A stretch of DNA of 64,000 nt from assembly GCF_036884655.1 (NCBI RefSeq), contig NC_088342.1, positions 13,020,001 through 13,084,000 of the forward strand, written 5' to 3'. The number at the start of each line of letters is the position of its first letter. The first letter of the stretch is position 1. The translations under genes and the position numbers were made by a program. This DNA is from Musa acuminata AAA Group. Taxonomy: Eukaryota; Streptophyta; Magnoliopsida; Zingiberales; Musaceae. The notes under the pieces are model-generated. The model did not search any database. It worked only from the letters and a program-made list of their open reading frames with translations, and was not told where the DNA came from. This document shows positions 34,858-49,600 of this stretch, piece by piece.

Positions 34858-35190
34858 ACCTGGTGCCTCGCCTCGCCTCACTCGAGCGCCTAGGCGAGCG
34901 CTCAAGCACCTATTTAAACCCTTGCTGTAGAACCAAGATGGTGTTGTCTTTATGACATCTTTGCAACTTACATGATCCCTTATATCTCCATACTAGCATA
35001 TTAATGCTAGAATCCCAAAAAATGGTGCATGTTAGTCTTCTGGCTATTTAGCCATGCATGGGATAGGCATCATTTACTTTTCTTGATTTGTTCATTCTTT
35101 TAGATTTATAGTTTTCTTGTCATCATTTACTTTTCTTGATTTGTTCTTATGTCCACCATTCATCTTCTACAACTATTAAGGTCTTCCAAC

Positions 35191-35622
35191 CAGGGTTTTT
35201 AATTTTGATTGATACCGCCCATACCGGTCCGCCAGCAGATCGGTACGCGGACCGCCCGCTACCGGGTGGTATCGTCGATTGGGGCTGTTTCCGCCCCGTT
35301 ACCACCAGAAATCGGTCGGTGACAGTCGATTTCGACCGTCGTTGCCCGTTACCGGGCGGTATTAGCCGAGGGAGAAGAAAGAAGAGGGAGAAGAAAAGGG
35401 GGAACCTGGAGATCTGGCACCGCTTTCCCTCGATGATCCCAATCCGTTGCTGCTAGAAGCCTCGGCGTAGGGAGAAGAAACCTCGGCAACGTCGTCGAGG
35501 CTTCGCGGGGAGAAGAAACTTCTCGCGAAGAAACCTCGGTGACGTCGTGGAGGCTTCGAGGTTTTCTTCTCCCCACGTCAGGAGAAGAAACGACGCGACG
35601 TCGCACCCTTTTTTATTTTTTT

Positions 35623-35673
<51 letters not shown>

Positions 35674-35786
35674 GTGTGTGTGTGCGGAGCGGTACGTTAG
35701 AGTGTACCGCTCGGTATACTCGTACCATACCGTATCATACCGAATTGAACTCGATACTCTGGTACGGCACGAAATTATGAACCTTG
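35191..35786 (+). mobile_element. hAT-type MITE, second copy (596 bp)
   Basis: Same element, ends and flanking 8-mers as at 7834..8443. It is shorter by 14 bp in the AT/TG repeat. Confidence 0.75.
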
Positions 35787-35999
35787 CTTCTAACCATGAA
35801 AGTATGCCCCTTTGTGTGCTCTTAAAATCATTTCACTAAAACCTTATTTTGGCTAAAATGACAAAGAAATGGAGATAGATTAAAACCTTGTTAATTCTGC
35901 TATATACAAAGCCTCACTGAAGGTGAATAGATGACTTTGGGATCAGAATTGAAATAGGAACTCTGAAAGGTAAAGGAGGATTAAATTGATAAGGGTTCT

Positions 36000-36359
36000 T
36001 TTGAACCTTTAGGAAAAGTGGTTCCATGGATGGGAGGGAAAATTGCCAAAAGATTTAGACCATTAAATATTTAACAATGTAAAAGGAATGATCAAATGAT
36101 CCATATTGTTATAGTTGACGTAAACGATTTTATGCACTATATTTTTGGGGTTTGGTGATTAGTATACAAATACAAACTGTTTGAACCTTTAGGAAAAGTG
36201 GTTCCATGGATGGGAGGGAAAATTGCCAAAAGATTTAGACCATTAAATATTTAACAATGTAAAAGGAATGATCAAATGATCCATATTGTTATAGTTGACG
36301 TAAACGATTTTATGCACTATATTTTTGGGGTTTGGTGATTAGTATACAAATACAAACTG
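36000..36359 (+). repeat. 180-bp exact tandem repeat, second copy
   Basis: Both units of the 180-bp repeat are retained unchanged, as at 8657..9016. Confidence 0.9.
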
Positions 36360-37089
36360 TTTGAGGGTCTAGTATGCAAATTTGTAAGGTTTTAGGACTA
36401 ATGTACAGAGGTCCCAAGCACAGTAAGCCGGAACTCAAGTTAGATATTTAGGCTGGTCCATATTTTGTGTCTAAATTGGGCTCTTGGTTACAGCCAAATA
36501 AACTTATGAAACTTGAGGGGGTGTAACTCTTATTCCTGTTGGGAACCCAAAAAAATCTGCAATTATACATTAACTAAATTACTCTATGATCACCTCCCGG
36601 TAATGAATTCTGAAACATAAATGCTAAAATATGTTAAACCAGAAGCTGCATGTTATTTGTTTTTAGTTTTTTATGGGCTTTAAACACTAAACTGTTTGAT
36701 CATGGTACTCACTATTGAGCATCAACAATTCTGCTACTGTATTATCTTATTTTATATTCTTCACAACGAGAGTTTTGGTATAAAAATAGAGACCCTTGTG
36801 CATGCTCTATTGAGCCTTTGACCTTTTTGTTTAAGGCTTGGTAATAGGAGAATTATGGAACTTGACGGGTGTGTGGAACAGAATGTGATAGCAATGATTG
36901 TTGTAACATCCAAAACAGCACGAAATGGATGCTACACATTGGTTTGGGAGTGGGACCTCACCCATTTTGGACAGTCTGATCCAATTCAATATAAAAAAAA
37001 GACAGCATGAGCCCTCTTGTTGCGATGCTGTTGCCACCGCTACCGTTTGATGTCACCGGCATCAGAGAACAGTTTGCCATGTATCTCCC

Positions 37090-37401
37090 CAGTACACTCC
37101 CTCCTCTTCTCTTCCTCTTCTTCCTCCACCTTCATCGCTTCCTCTTCTTCCTCCTCCATCGCTTCCTCTTCTTCCACCTACTCCATTGCTTCCTCTTCTT
37201 CTTCCTCCTCCTCGTCCACACTTCTTCTTCTTCATCCTCCATCGTTTCCTCTTCTTTCTCCTCCTCCATCGCTTTCTCTTCTTCCTATTCCTCTACCTCT
37301 TCATCCTCTTTCTCTTTTTCTTCATATTCCTTTTTCTTCCTCTCCCATCCTCTTCCTCCACTGTGCCTTCCTCTTCTTCTTCTTCTTCTTCTTCTTCGAC
37401 T
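37090..37401 (+). repeat. Pyrimidine-rich tract, second copy
   Basis: Same TTC/TCC-rich low-complexity DNA as at 9747..10058. Confidence 0.85.
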
Positions 37402-38025
37402 TTGGTACACGGGTATATACTGGTGTTATGTATCGGTCCTACCAGATCACTGAATAGTGTTTGATACCCAAAATGGCAGTCTAAATGTGATAGGCCTATG
37501 TTGGCATCTTTGTAGCTTTTAACTTGATTGGTGAAGGATCATAAACTGAATCCCACTTGGTTGGATACTGTTACTTTGTATATTTCAAGATTATCCTTCA
37601 TATTTTTTAGTTGGTTGTTTTTTTTGTGATTTTTTCATATCCCTCCAAATTGGAGGAAAAAATAATTCTGTTGTTGATATATATTTGTTTGTCTGGAAAG
37701 CTAATCCTGTTAAGTCTTGTGATCACTGTAGATGCCCGATCATGTTTATACTTCAACTTAGAGTTTTCTATCTATCTGTAGTAGATGCAGCACTGTGAAC
37801 AAATGGATCTGTAGGGTAATATCAATTCTACTTCAATACCCATGAGTAAGTCCAAGGTGCTTCATTTTCCTTTTAACTTGCCATAATGCTGTGAAATGTC
37901 GCATGTAGGACTGATGGTAATATTTCTATTTTCTTTGCAGTCTTTCACAAGTTAGAGGATCAGGTAGCCTGTCTTCTTCAAGTTTTGTTGCAGAAGTGAC
38001 TGCAAATCACACACTTTCTTAGTCT

Positions 38026-41000
38026 ATGGATATCATTGAGATTGATTCCACAGATAGTGAAGATGATTTTGAGATTGGATCTGTTTCATCAGAGAAATCC
38101 TTTGCTGATGGCATTATGGATAAATGGGGACATAATTCACAAGGGATCTCTAATCAGAACAGTGATGCGTCTGCGAAGTTCCCGACTCATTCTAGTGATA
38201 ATAATGATTGTGGAACATCGATGCCACAATCTACTGCAGGTTCCACATCATTTACTAAAACATCTGGTGCTAGTACGGGAAACCATGTCAGAAGCAATGG
38301 GATAGGAGAAGTAAGACTTGCAGATCATGAAAGGCTAGTTGATACTGGAAGAAAGTTAGATGTTATGGACGGACACAATCTTCATGAAAATCTGTACAAT
38401 GTTGTTCCTAAAAGATCTCTTCCAGCATCTTTTCTTTCGTCTGTGAACAGAACTGCACCAAAAGGTTCTTCAGACGTGAAAGACAGAAGTCAGATTTATA
38501 ATAAAGAAAAAATGCATGCTTCTATAAGACCTGATTATGATGGCATGATGAATGTTGCACTTAAGAGAAATGGTGAGACTGACACAAGTAAAAATGGACA
38601 TAGGATTTTACCTTCATCTTTTGCTGGAGGAGATGCAGTTGATGCTTTAGCTAAATTTCAACCACCAACGTTTGTGGATGAAAAGTTCCATAACATGCCA
38701 AAAGCTTCAGTGGAGAGTAGAGGTGATTGATTCTTGCAAGGGCAGTTTTTCTTTATGTTAGATATGGTGATTTTAAATGCAATACGAACCGATGTACTAT
38801 GTGTATGATAATATACTTATTTTAAAGTGCAGATGCTTTGCATATTCTTGGAAATGTCATCACAAATAGGATGTTGCCTTCAACATTGTTATATGGAAAA
38901 TCGGTCAACAATTTGCAGCCGCCTGGCACCAGTGATGGACAAAAGCACTTGGGCCTAGTAGACGATAGGCGCATTGAACATGATGAGAGGCATATATATC
39001 AGGAAGCATTGCAGGTAGTTCTTTTCGTGTGCTGGTGTATCACTATCACTATACTTGTTGTCTTCTTTTTCTTCCATCGAGAGAGATTTTGTTGGATTTA
39101 TGATGGAGTTTGACAAGTTTGAAGTATCAAACTGTTCATGTGGAGGGTTTTTTTCCTTGCACACCTGTTTTCAAGTATAATCAAACCAATTCTATGGAAC
39201 ACCATGTGACTTAATCCAATATTAGAAAATTCCATGAACAATATCTGCAGTCAATTAAGTGTTTACTTTTGTATTTCTCTTCAATTGATGACATAATTTA
39301 TATGTGGGTCTAATACTTTATGGACAGTATGTGGATTTATACATTCGAAGATTTGATGAGGATCTTCTTAGAGGGGAAGCCATTGAACTCCCACAGATCC
39401 ACCTTTTCATGCTTGTTAGCATGTTGAGTTAGTGAAAAATCACTTGTGCGTGGATCCTTAATTAGGCTGTACAGTCTTTTATATTACCTGAGCGATTGTT
39501 TTCTTAAGTAAATTTGAAATTTTTTTTAGGCAATTGGGAATTATGAACTCTCAATGGTTTAAATTAAGTGAAACAGACTGATGTTCAAGAAAATGTTTAT
39601 ATATATTGTTATTTTCATAGATCTTTTGCAAATAAGCATTAAATATGTGAGATCACCATCAATATGCAAAATGAAAAAAAAGCAACAGAACAGAAGCAAC
39701 ATTAAATATGTGAGACCAACTTTATATCTTGAGCAAAAGTTGAATCCTATGTTTCTTTTAACCCTATTTATGACTCTTATTGACAATTCTGGTTTGTAAA
39801 CAATTTGTAGGGGCATGAAGAACAAAATATTTAGTCCTAACTTTAAATAAGTATGTTTAGACTAAATTGAAGGCCCCCAAGTTAAATTTGAAGTTGATTT
39901 TCCTTTAGTTTCTGCATGAGAATATCCTAACCATGCACATTGTCATGTATGACCGATCACTTTCATGTGTCCATCACTGATTTTTGGTTAGCTCTGAAGG
40001 CATTTAATCATCATCTGGTCCCAAATCGTAAAACATTCCTCATTCTTTTCTTCAAATCTGTATTGGTTTTTTTACAAATGACTTGTTCTTTCTACCATCG
40101 CATAAGATTGGTTTGATGCATGTCATTTTCTCGTGAGCAACCCCAACTTATTCGTGTGCCACATGCCTGAGCCCCATGTAATAAAACCATATGATTTCTC
40201 ATGTTGACATAGGTGCAGATGACACTGTCAGGAACGGGGTCGGCACTAAGAGAAAGGGGGGGGGGGGGGGGGGGGGTGTGAATTAGTGCAGCGGTAAAAT
40301 TACGTCAGTTAAAAAAACCTTCGTTCGATAAAAATCGTTTCGGAGAGAGGTTAACTTGAAAGTGTTTTCGTAAAGATAGCTTGAAAGCGTACGGAAGATG
40401 CGTAGTGGATGTAAAGCAAGTTAAGAGGTTTGTAGTAAAGTAAATTGCTCAAATATAGAAATGCAAACTAGAGAAGAACACACCGATTTTTATAGTGGTT
40501 CGGTCATCGTGACCTACATCCACTCCACTGATTCCTCTTCCGTCGAGGCCACCGGCATCCACTATCGATCTTCCTTTAACAGGCGAAGATCAACCTCCTA
40601 CACCTCTCTTCTCCTTTTCATAGGTTTAGGAGTCAACCTTTATAAGCACTCACTCTTCTCTTATAGAATTCTAACACTTAGACTAGAGGAGGATTCTCAC
40701 AAGAGATTTCTACAGTGTTTTTCTACTTTTAATCTCTCTGTGCTTGTGTCTTTTAACCAAGGATGAGAGGGGTATTTATAGGCTTCAAGTTGATTCAAAC
40801 TTGGAGCCTAAAAACATCTCATCCCGGGTTTCCCGAGCACGAGCGGTACCATCGCCAGTGTCAGTCTGACACTGGGCGGTACCATCGCCTGGGAGGCTGT
40901 GCTGGGCGGTACCATCGCCCAGACTGCCGGTACCATCGCTTGCAGCCTTTCGGAGGCTATGTCTGGGCGGTGGCACCGCCCAGACCGGCGGTACCATCGC

Positions 41001-44000
41001 CTGACATAGTCTCGGAGACTGTGCCACGACAGTGTCACCTCTTGGGGCATTGTTTGGGCCTTTTCATTGGGCCCAACACAGTTCTTACATGGGCCCAATT
41101 GGCCCCTAATTGGGTTTGCCCAAATCCAATCCCAATTACGTGCTTACTATGATTCTTAAGACATTTTCTAAGCTAAACAAGTCCGTAAGTTTAGTTTTTT
41201 CCGATGAGCTTCCAACGATCTTTTGGCGAACTTCCGATGATCTCTCGGCAATGTTCCGGCGGAGTCCTGACAAGCTCTTGGACTTCACGACAATCTTCTT
41301 GGCGAGTTCCGACGAGCTTCTCTGGCAAGCTCCGAGACTTCTCGGCTGGTTCCGACATAACTTCCGATGAACGTCCGGACTTCCGATGAACTCTCGAACT
41401 CCCAATGAAATCGCGTCCTTGACTCCATGACTTCATTTTGCTTCATGCCTTGCTATCGTAGATAATCTTGCATATGTAAAACACACTTCGATCTAGACAA
41501 TTAATACTAAACATTAATCATGTTGTCCGGCCTGTCATTGGTCCCTCGACGCTTCATCCGATTCTTCGGCGCATTGTCCTCTCTTGCGGCCTATTGCCCA
41601 ATCGGCCAGTTGACTCCACAACTCCGATATCCTTGGCGCAATATCCGCTCTTCTCGGCCCGATGCCTGAATCCATGGCTCGAAGCCTTCCGTCGATACGT
41701 CGACTGATCCACCGGCTCGACATCCAATCTTCTGACATGTTTTCCCTAGGCCCAACTTGATTTTTCCTGCTTTAATTGTCTCATCCTGATCGAAGCATCC
41801 TGCGTCACTCAAAAAGTAGATTACAACATAAACACTTATCAATTATTTCATCATCAAAATCCGAGATTCAATAATCTCCTCCTTTTTGATGATGACAACC
41901 AATCGACGACGGAGTTAACTTTAACTCCCGGAGTTTAAACAAACTCCCCCTATCAATATGCCATATTGATAGAACCTTGAGTTCAAGTCGAATTCAAGTC
42001 ATTGCAAATTTTATCATGAATATTTGCAACACGTCATCATGCATAACATGATCATACTTCTCCTCCTTTATCATCAACAAAAAGGAGAAGCGACAACTAT
42101 CAAGTATTTGGACATAGAAGTTCAAATCATTGCAATATAATCATGATCTTCAGTTTTATCATCATGCAAGCTAGCAAATTTAGCATCACTTTACAACATG
42201 CATAATCACCAAATCATCATTTATTTTAAAGATGTACAAGATTGTAAATTATGCAAGTTTGCATTTTTGTTTCTTAAGATAGGCAATCTATCAATTTTTT
42301 TTTGTGATGTTCAAGATAACAAGCTCTTTCTTCTCTTTTGAAAAGTGTCATTTTTGCTTCCTTTGCAAAGTGCAAGTTAGCATGTTTTGCATCTTGAGCT
42401 AGTAATATTTCTCCTCCTTTGTCATTGTCAAAAAGAAGGGAAGAATACAATTTTGTATCTCTTTTTTCCTTTACGTCAATTTCTAAATCATGACAAAGGT
42501 AAGTAATCATTCTTATTTCAAAATGCCATAATTAACATAATCTTGAATTCAAATCAAAATAATTTTAATCATGATTCACATCATATGCAATATATCACAT
42601 ACATCATCATAATTAAAAAGCATAAGCATTGTATGCATAATACCAGATCATCATGTATATTTTCAAAATATAAAATCATCATTACATGCATGATTCCAAA
42701 TTATCATTCATAATTACATCAATATTAGCAACAAATCATAGTATTTCAAATCATGATGGTATTAATTTGTCAAATTACATTGCATCCTATCATGCATGAT
42801 CATAATTTCTCATTTATATTTCATGCATAAATTCATATCATCACATGAAGAATATCAAGAAAAATTAATTGGGTGATGAGATAAATATTTCATGAATACA
42901 AGGAATTGTACATAAAAATCATATCATGAGAGATAAAATATCAAAGATCGTGAAGATAAATCATGAGTATCAATAGACATATTATGATTCTTTTTAAATA
43001 ACTCAAATAACGAAAAGAAAGAATCATAGTAGACAATCTTGGTTAATAAAAAGAATTTTCAAGTTAAAATTCTAAGAATTCAAGAGAAGGCATGATTCAT
43101 TTTAATAAGTCTCCTCTTAAATAAATAACGAAAAGAATTCTTAGAAGTTCATGATATAGATAGAATTCATTCAATCTTGTAGCAGAACAAGATATTAATT
43201 CATGCATATAAAATCTCTCAATTCATTATGAATCATAAAAATTATAATTAAAAAAAAACATGATTCATTTAGAAATTTTTTTTCTTTAGTAAACGACAAG
43301 AAGAAACATAGGAGATCAAATAAGAGATCTTGATTCATAAAAGATTTCATGTTATAAATCTCGAAAAATCAAGATAAAGCTTATTCAAATTCAAATCGTC
43401 ACATCAAAATCATTTTCAAGAGATTTAAAAAATATAGATAGATTCGTTAATCTCTCATTTTTGAAAATCGATAGAGTAGAAATAAAAAAAAATTTCAAGG
43501 AGAAAGCTTTCCTCTTTTTAGTGTTTGAAATTCATATGATTGATTTCATATATGCCAAATAAAAACATGTATCATGTTTAAAACCGAAAGTGCAAAATTT
43601 ATTACGACAAAGTTCAATAAGGCATAAATCACCCAGAAATCATTATTCATAATTTCAAAATATAAAACCATTAAACATGATTTCAAATTAATATGCTCAA
43701 GTTTTTGTATGAAAACCTTCCATCTTATTCATAATTTCAAAATATAAAACCATTAAACATGATTTCAAATTAATATGCTCAAGTTTTTGTATGAAAACTT
43801 TCCATCTTATTTAAAATCGAAAAAGTAATATTTTATCATGATAAAAAATCGATAATCCATAAATCGCAAGAATCATCATGCATAATTTTTAAAATCTCAT
43901 GCATAGAATAAAATCATCAATCATGGTATCAAAAATCATTATGCATCATTAAATCATCAAGCATGATTTCATATTTTCAATCAAAATCATTTTGTTTGTT

Positions 44001-46562
44001 TATCATAAAATATATATTTTTCATGATTATTTTCAAAATTACTAGCATGATCCCCATTTTTTTAGCATTTTCATTATATTAAACATGCAATTTTCAAAAA
44101 TAATTATTCTAAACTAAATTAAAAATAACTCATGAAAAGCATCATGTAATTTCGAAATAAACTAAAGGTATTTTGATTACCTCATCGTCGAAAGTCGTTA
44201 AGGCGTAGTTTGTCACATCGCCTTTGTTGATTTTTTCCTCGTCTTCGGAGGAGCTCGATTCATCCCAATTTGTGTTTTTCTTCTTGCATTTAAAGTAAGT
44301 AGTTGCGTTCTTTTTGTTCTTTAATTTTTGTTTCATGAACTTTTTAAATTTATTAGTGAGTAGTTCAAGTTCACCATCACTTGAGCTTATGCTTAAGTGT
44401 TCTTTGATTATTCTTAGTCCGAAATCCTTCATGTCCTTTGGAAGGTAGTTCTCATGTTCGTCAAGTGCCACATTAGTCAATTCATAGGTCATCAAAGACC
44501 CAATTAGTTCTTCAAAGTGGTAGGTTGTTTAGGTTTTTAGCCTCTTGTATTGCGGTTACTTACCGCCCAGATTGGCAATACCATCGCCTACAGCCTCTCG
44601 GAGGCTGTGCCACGACGGTGTCACCTCTTGGGGCACTATTTGGGTCTTTTCATTGGGCCCAACACAATTCTTACATGGGCCCAACTGACTCCTAATTGGG
44701 TTGGCCCAATTCCAATCCCAATTACGTGCTAACTATGATTCCTAAGACATTTTCTAAGCTAAACAAGTCCGTAAGTCTAGTTTCTTCCGGCGAGCTTCCG
44801 ACGATCTTCCAGCGAACTTCCGACGATCTCTCGGCAATGTTCCGGCGGAGTCCCGGTAAGCTCTTGGACTTCACGACGATCTTCTTGGCGAGTTCCGACG
44901 AGCTTCTCTGGCAAGCTCCGAGACTTCTCGGTTGGTTCCGACAGAACTTCTGACGAACGTCCGGACTTCCGACGAACTCTCGAACTCCCAATGAAATCGC
45001 GTCCTTGACTCTAGAACTTCATTTTGCTTCATGCCTTGCTATCGTAGTTAATCCTGCACATGTAAAACACACTTCGATCTAGACAATTAATACTAAGCAT
45101 TAATCATGTTGTCCGGCATGTCATTGGTCCCTCAACGCTTCGTCCGATTCTTCGGCGCATCGTCCTCTCTTGCGGCCTATTGCCCAATCGGCCAGTTGAC
45201 TCCGCAACTCCGATATCCTTAGCGCAATATCTGCTCTTCTTGGTCGGATACCCGAATCCATGGCTCGAAGCCTTCTGTCGATACATCGACCGATCCATCG
45301 GCTCGACGTCCAATCTTTTGACATGTTTTCCCCCGGCCCAACGTGATTTTTCCTGTTTTAATTGTCTCATCCTGATCGAAGCATTCTGTGTCACTCAAAA
45401 ACGCAGATTAAAACATAAACACTTATCAATTGGTTTCATCATCAAAATCCGAGATTCAACATACACTAGTGGGTGCAATAGAGATTTAGGAGTGAACTAG
45501 TGCTTACTACTAAGCTTAAAAAAATTCAAAACCATTTAAGCCAATGTGTATTAGTAGTCTGGTGAAAAAGAATGGCGGTCCAGTGAAAGAATAAGATATC
45601 AGTTTGTAGTGGTTTGACACAATAGCCTACATCTGTTGGCAGAGATCAAACTAGGAACACTCTGTTCTTGGGGTTCAAGTGCAACTCCACAACTTTGTTT
45701 TTATTCTAGAGTCAAGAACAGAACTCTTTTAGTTCTCCCCACAAGCTGAAGAACCAAATCAAGTCGGTGCATTTTCACAATCTCTGAAATTAAACTATTC
45801 ACTCTTCCTAGTATACTTTTGTAGTCTAATTTTGTCTCGAAACCATCATGAGATCAATCCTTTACAATCCAATAACAGTGCCAAACATTTTTATTTTGAG
45901 TTTCATCCATTATTTCTCGTCTTTTATACAACAACCAGTCAGGTCCTTGTATCAAACATTTCATTTCATTATGAGCTAATGAAACTTCTCTCTCTATGTC
46001 AATTGGATTATCCATCATATCCAGTAGGAAGAAATCTATGCTGCATAGAAATGTTCACTGCTTCCCAGTAGAAATTTTTCTGTCTAATTCTTTGTTGTGT
46101 TTTTTTGTCTTTGCTTCCTTATTTATGAACCACCTTTTAGTTTGATTTCATGAATCAGCTTTAGCTATCGAACAAACAAGGATTGAAAGCCAGCTACCAG
46201 TATAGGAAATATGGAAGTAATTTCTTCCAACTTTTCCAGTTTCACAGATGTGAAAAAACTTCTGCTTCCCACACTACAGTTCTTTATTCTCTGACATAGT
46301 AATTGATCCTTATGGCTCCTAACCTTTTGATGTGAGGTTCCCAGGGCTTACTGCAAGGCATCGAGACTAGACTTAGGTTTCCATCTTGCTTATGGATGCT
46401 TATACCTTTCATTCAAGCACATAAGAAGATGATATAATTTGTCATTTGCATAGTTAGCTTTATTGTTTTATCTTCTTGCTGATTGATCTGAGACTTAAGC
46501 ACTATAGTTTCAGCAAGGCTTGAACCTTTGATTTTGATCCAAATTTACTCACCTTCAGCATG

Positions 46563-46621
<59 letters not shown>

Positions 46622-49600
46622 TAGAATTTTTATATGTTAAAGGAAAAGACAAACAACTAGAGGAAATCATGATGGTTAGATTTTAGCAGGGTAGTCAAAG
46701 GTGCTAAGGTTCCAAAATGCTCAAGCCACTGTCCACTCACCCGAGATACTTGCTAATATTAAAATTATTAAAAATATAATTAAGGATAAATATGATCACT
46801 AAAGTAAAAAAAAGAGAATACATGAGTTCTATATCATTTCATACTTTAAATATTACCACTAAAACATCAAATTACAAATATTTAAAGCACCAAAACGCTA
46901 GCAATTACAAATTTAATCCTGTAAACAATTCATAAACTATATTAGCAAAAAAATAACTATTTTTAACAATGGTATGCATTAAAGGAGAAAGAAATAGAGG
47001 TGGGAGAGAAGCCTGGGAAGAACTAGGGCTTGAATGGGAAAGAAGAGGGCTGTCAATTGGGACTTGGATGGGAGCTATCGGGGAGGAGGAAGATGAGGAG
47101 GACTAGGAGAGAGGGGGAGGGAAAAGGAGCTGTCCAGGAGGTTTGGCGGGGGGCGATGGTAGAGGAGAGGAGGAGGAGAAAGAGGGAGGGGAAAACATGA
47201 AGGAAGGAGAGGGGGAGAATCAGAGAAAGGAGAAGATGGATGTCGGCTGAGAGGCGATGCCCGAGTGAAGCTTTCCGGGAGTAGTAAGAGGGAGCGGGTG
47301 TCAGGGTCCGTGGAGGCTATCGAGAGAGGGAGGTGGGGCTGTTGAGGATACTAATTTGATTTTGAGTTGTATTTGTTTACCAGTAAAGAGATATTGCATA
47401 GCACAATGCAGCATAGTGCATCTGCTTTTTAAAATCTTAGGTATATCTTAGTAAAACTTAGACAATAAGTTCAAGGTTGAACTTTGGGTTAAGGTAGCTA
47501 TAATTTTTATTTTGTTCTTGAGTTTCAAGATTGTTTTAACTTCCTATTTTGTGCTTTAGTGATTGTATTATGTTCAGGGGGCCTTGACTGCATTTTGGGT
47601 CATTTTAATATGAAAAACTTATGATATAGCGTTGGTTCTGTTTTATTTTTCCCTGCAGAATCTTGGTCAACCAAGATTAGAAGATGACCTGCCTGAGGGG
47701 CTTCTGGCTGTTCCTCTCTTAAAGCACCAGGTAGTCTATATACTGGAAGTGTCAATCATATTGGATTATTTCCCTATAATTTTGAACTTTGGTTCCTAAC
47801 TATCATGTTTGATAGAAAATAGCCTTAGCTTGGATGGTTCAGAAGGAAAAAAGTACTCATTGTTCTGGTGGAATTCTTGCAGATGATCAGGTTTTTTTTT
47901 CTTAGGGATTTAACTGTTCTTCAACAATTTGCTAGTACATGATATTATTACTTTGTTGTTTACACATGCACAGTTTTATAAAGAATGGTGTGCTTTTCTC
48001 ATCACAGGGACTTGGTAAGACTATATCAATGATTGCTTTAATACAGAAGCAAATGTCTCAGCAGTCCAAATTCATGTCTGATGATTCCAACTGTGTAAAA
48101 TCTGAAGCCTTAAATCTAGATGAAGATGATGATGGGGGTAGTGAAGTGGATAAGACAAAGCTGTTATCTGGTGACAATGATTATAAATGTGAGCAAGCGG
48201 CTAATTCAATTACGCACACTTCCCATAATGCCAGGCCAGCTGCAGGTACATTGGTTGTATGCCCTGCCAGTGTTCTTCGGCAATGGGCTCGAGAGCTGGA
48301 AGAAAAAGTTCCAAAGAGTGCAGAGTTATCTGTTCTTGTATATCATGGAGGTTCACGGACAAAATGTCCTGGTGACCTCACAAGATACAATGTTGTTCTT
48401 ACCACATACTCAATTGTGACTAATGAAGTGCCAAAACAGCGTATAGCTGATGATGATGAGGGAGAGCAGAAAAACCTTGACAAGTATGGGTTATCTTCAG
48501 AGTTCTCATCCAACAAAAAAAGGAAGCAGCCTTCCAGTGGACAGAACAAGGTGAAGAAAAGAGGGAAAAGATCGAAAGATTCACATCTCGATGTTGACAG
48601 CGGCCCTCTTGCTAGAGTCAGGTGGTTTAGAGTGATATTAGATGAAGCTCAAACCATAAAGAATCACAGAACTCAAGTGGCTAGAGCCTGCTGTGGTCTT
48701 CGAGCCAAAAGAAGATGGTGCTTATCAGGAACACCCATGCAGAATGCAATTGATGATCTTTACAGTTATTTCCGCTTCCTGAAGTATGACCCTTATTCTG
48801 TCTATAGTTCCTTCTGTGCTTCTATAAAATATCCGATATCTAAAAATACAAGCAGTGGATATAGAAAACTTCAGGCTGTCCTCAAAGCTGTACTTCTTCG
48901 ACGCACAAAAGGTATTTTAAACATTTAAAATTTGTTTTCCCTAGCTAGCAACAAATTTGTTTGCCCTGCTTAATATTAACTGGAACTGATAGATCAGTAA
49001 AGCATGTTAGAAACTTTTTTGAATGCCTTACTATTGATTGCTCTGATTTGTTGGAAACATATTTGAGATATTTTGGGACAATTGAAGGTTTATTGTTTAG
49101 CTATTAGAAAATATGGCCATGTCCCATTCCAAATGGAAAAGACTTAGAGATATTAATGTTTTTTGCATTTTCCTGAGTATCTGCATGAACAAGTGCCCAG
49201 TTGCTGTGCTTAACTGTTTCAGGGTTAGTTTCTTTTATCCTTTCATATCATTTAGCTCTTAGGATGAACAGAGATAATTTGGTTCAATTAAACTTATTCT
49301 AAAATATTTGAATTCATCAGACTAATACGATTTAGTTGAAGGATTTACGTTCCAGTGGCATGGCTGGTGTCAGTCATTGCCTTGCACCAAGAAATCTTCG
49401 TAAAAGACCAAAAGAAAAAATGTCTAGTGTTCAGTACTTCCCATGTGTCTTCTTCCGCTAGACAACCCTTGGGCGAAATGAAAGAAAAGGTGGTTGCACT
49501 GATGCCCCTCTTTCTGGGTATTGATAGCCAGTTGGTTCATTATGTTTAATTCAGTAGTAATGAAATTTACTGAAATTTCAATTCTTGGTTCAGGTGTTAC

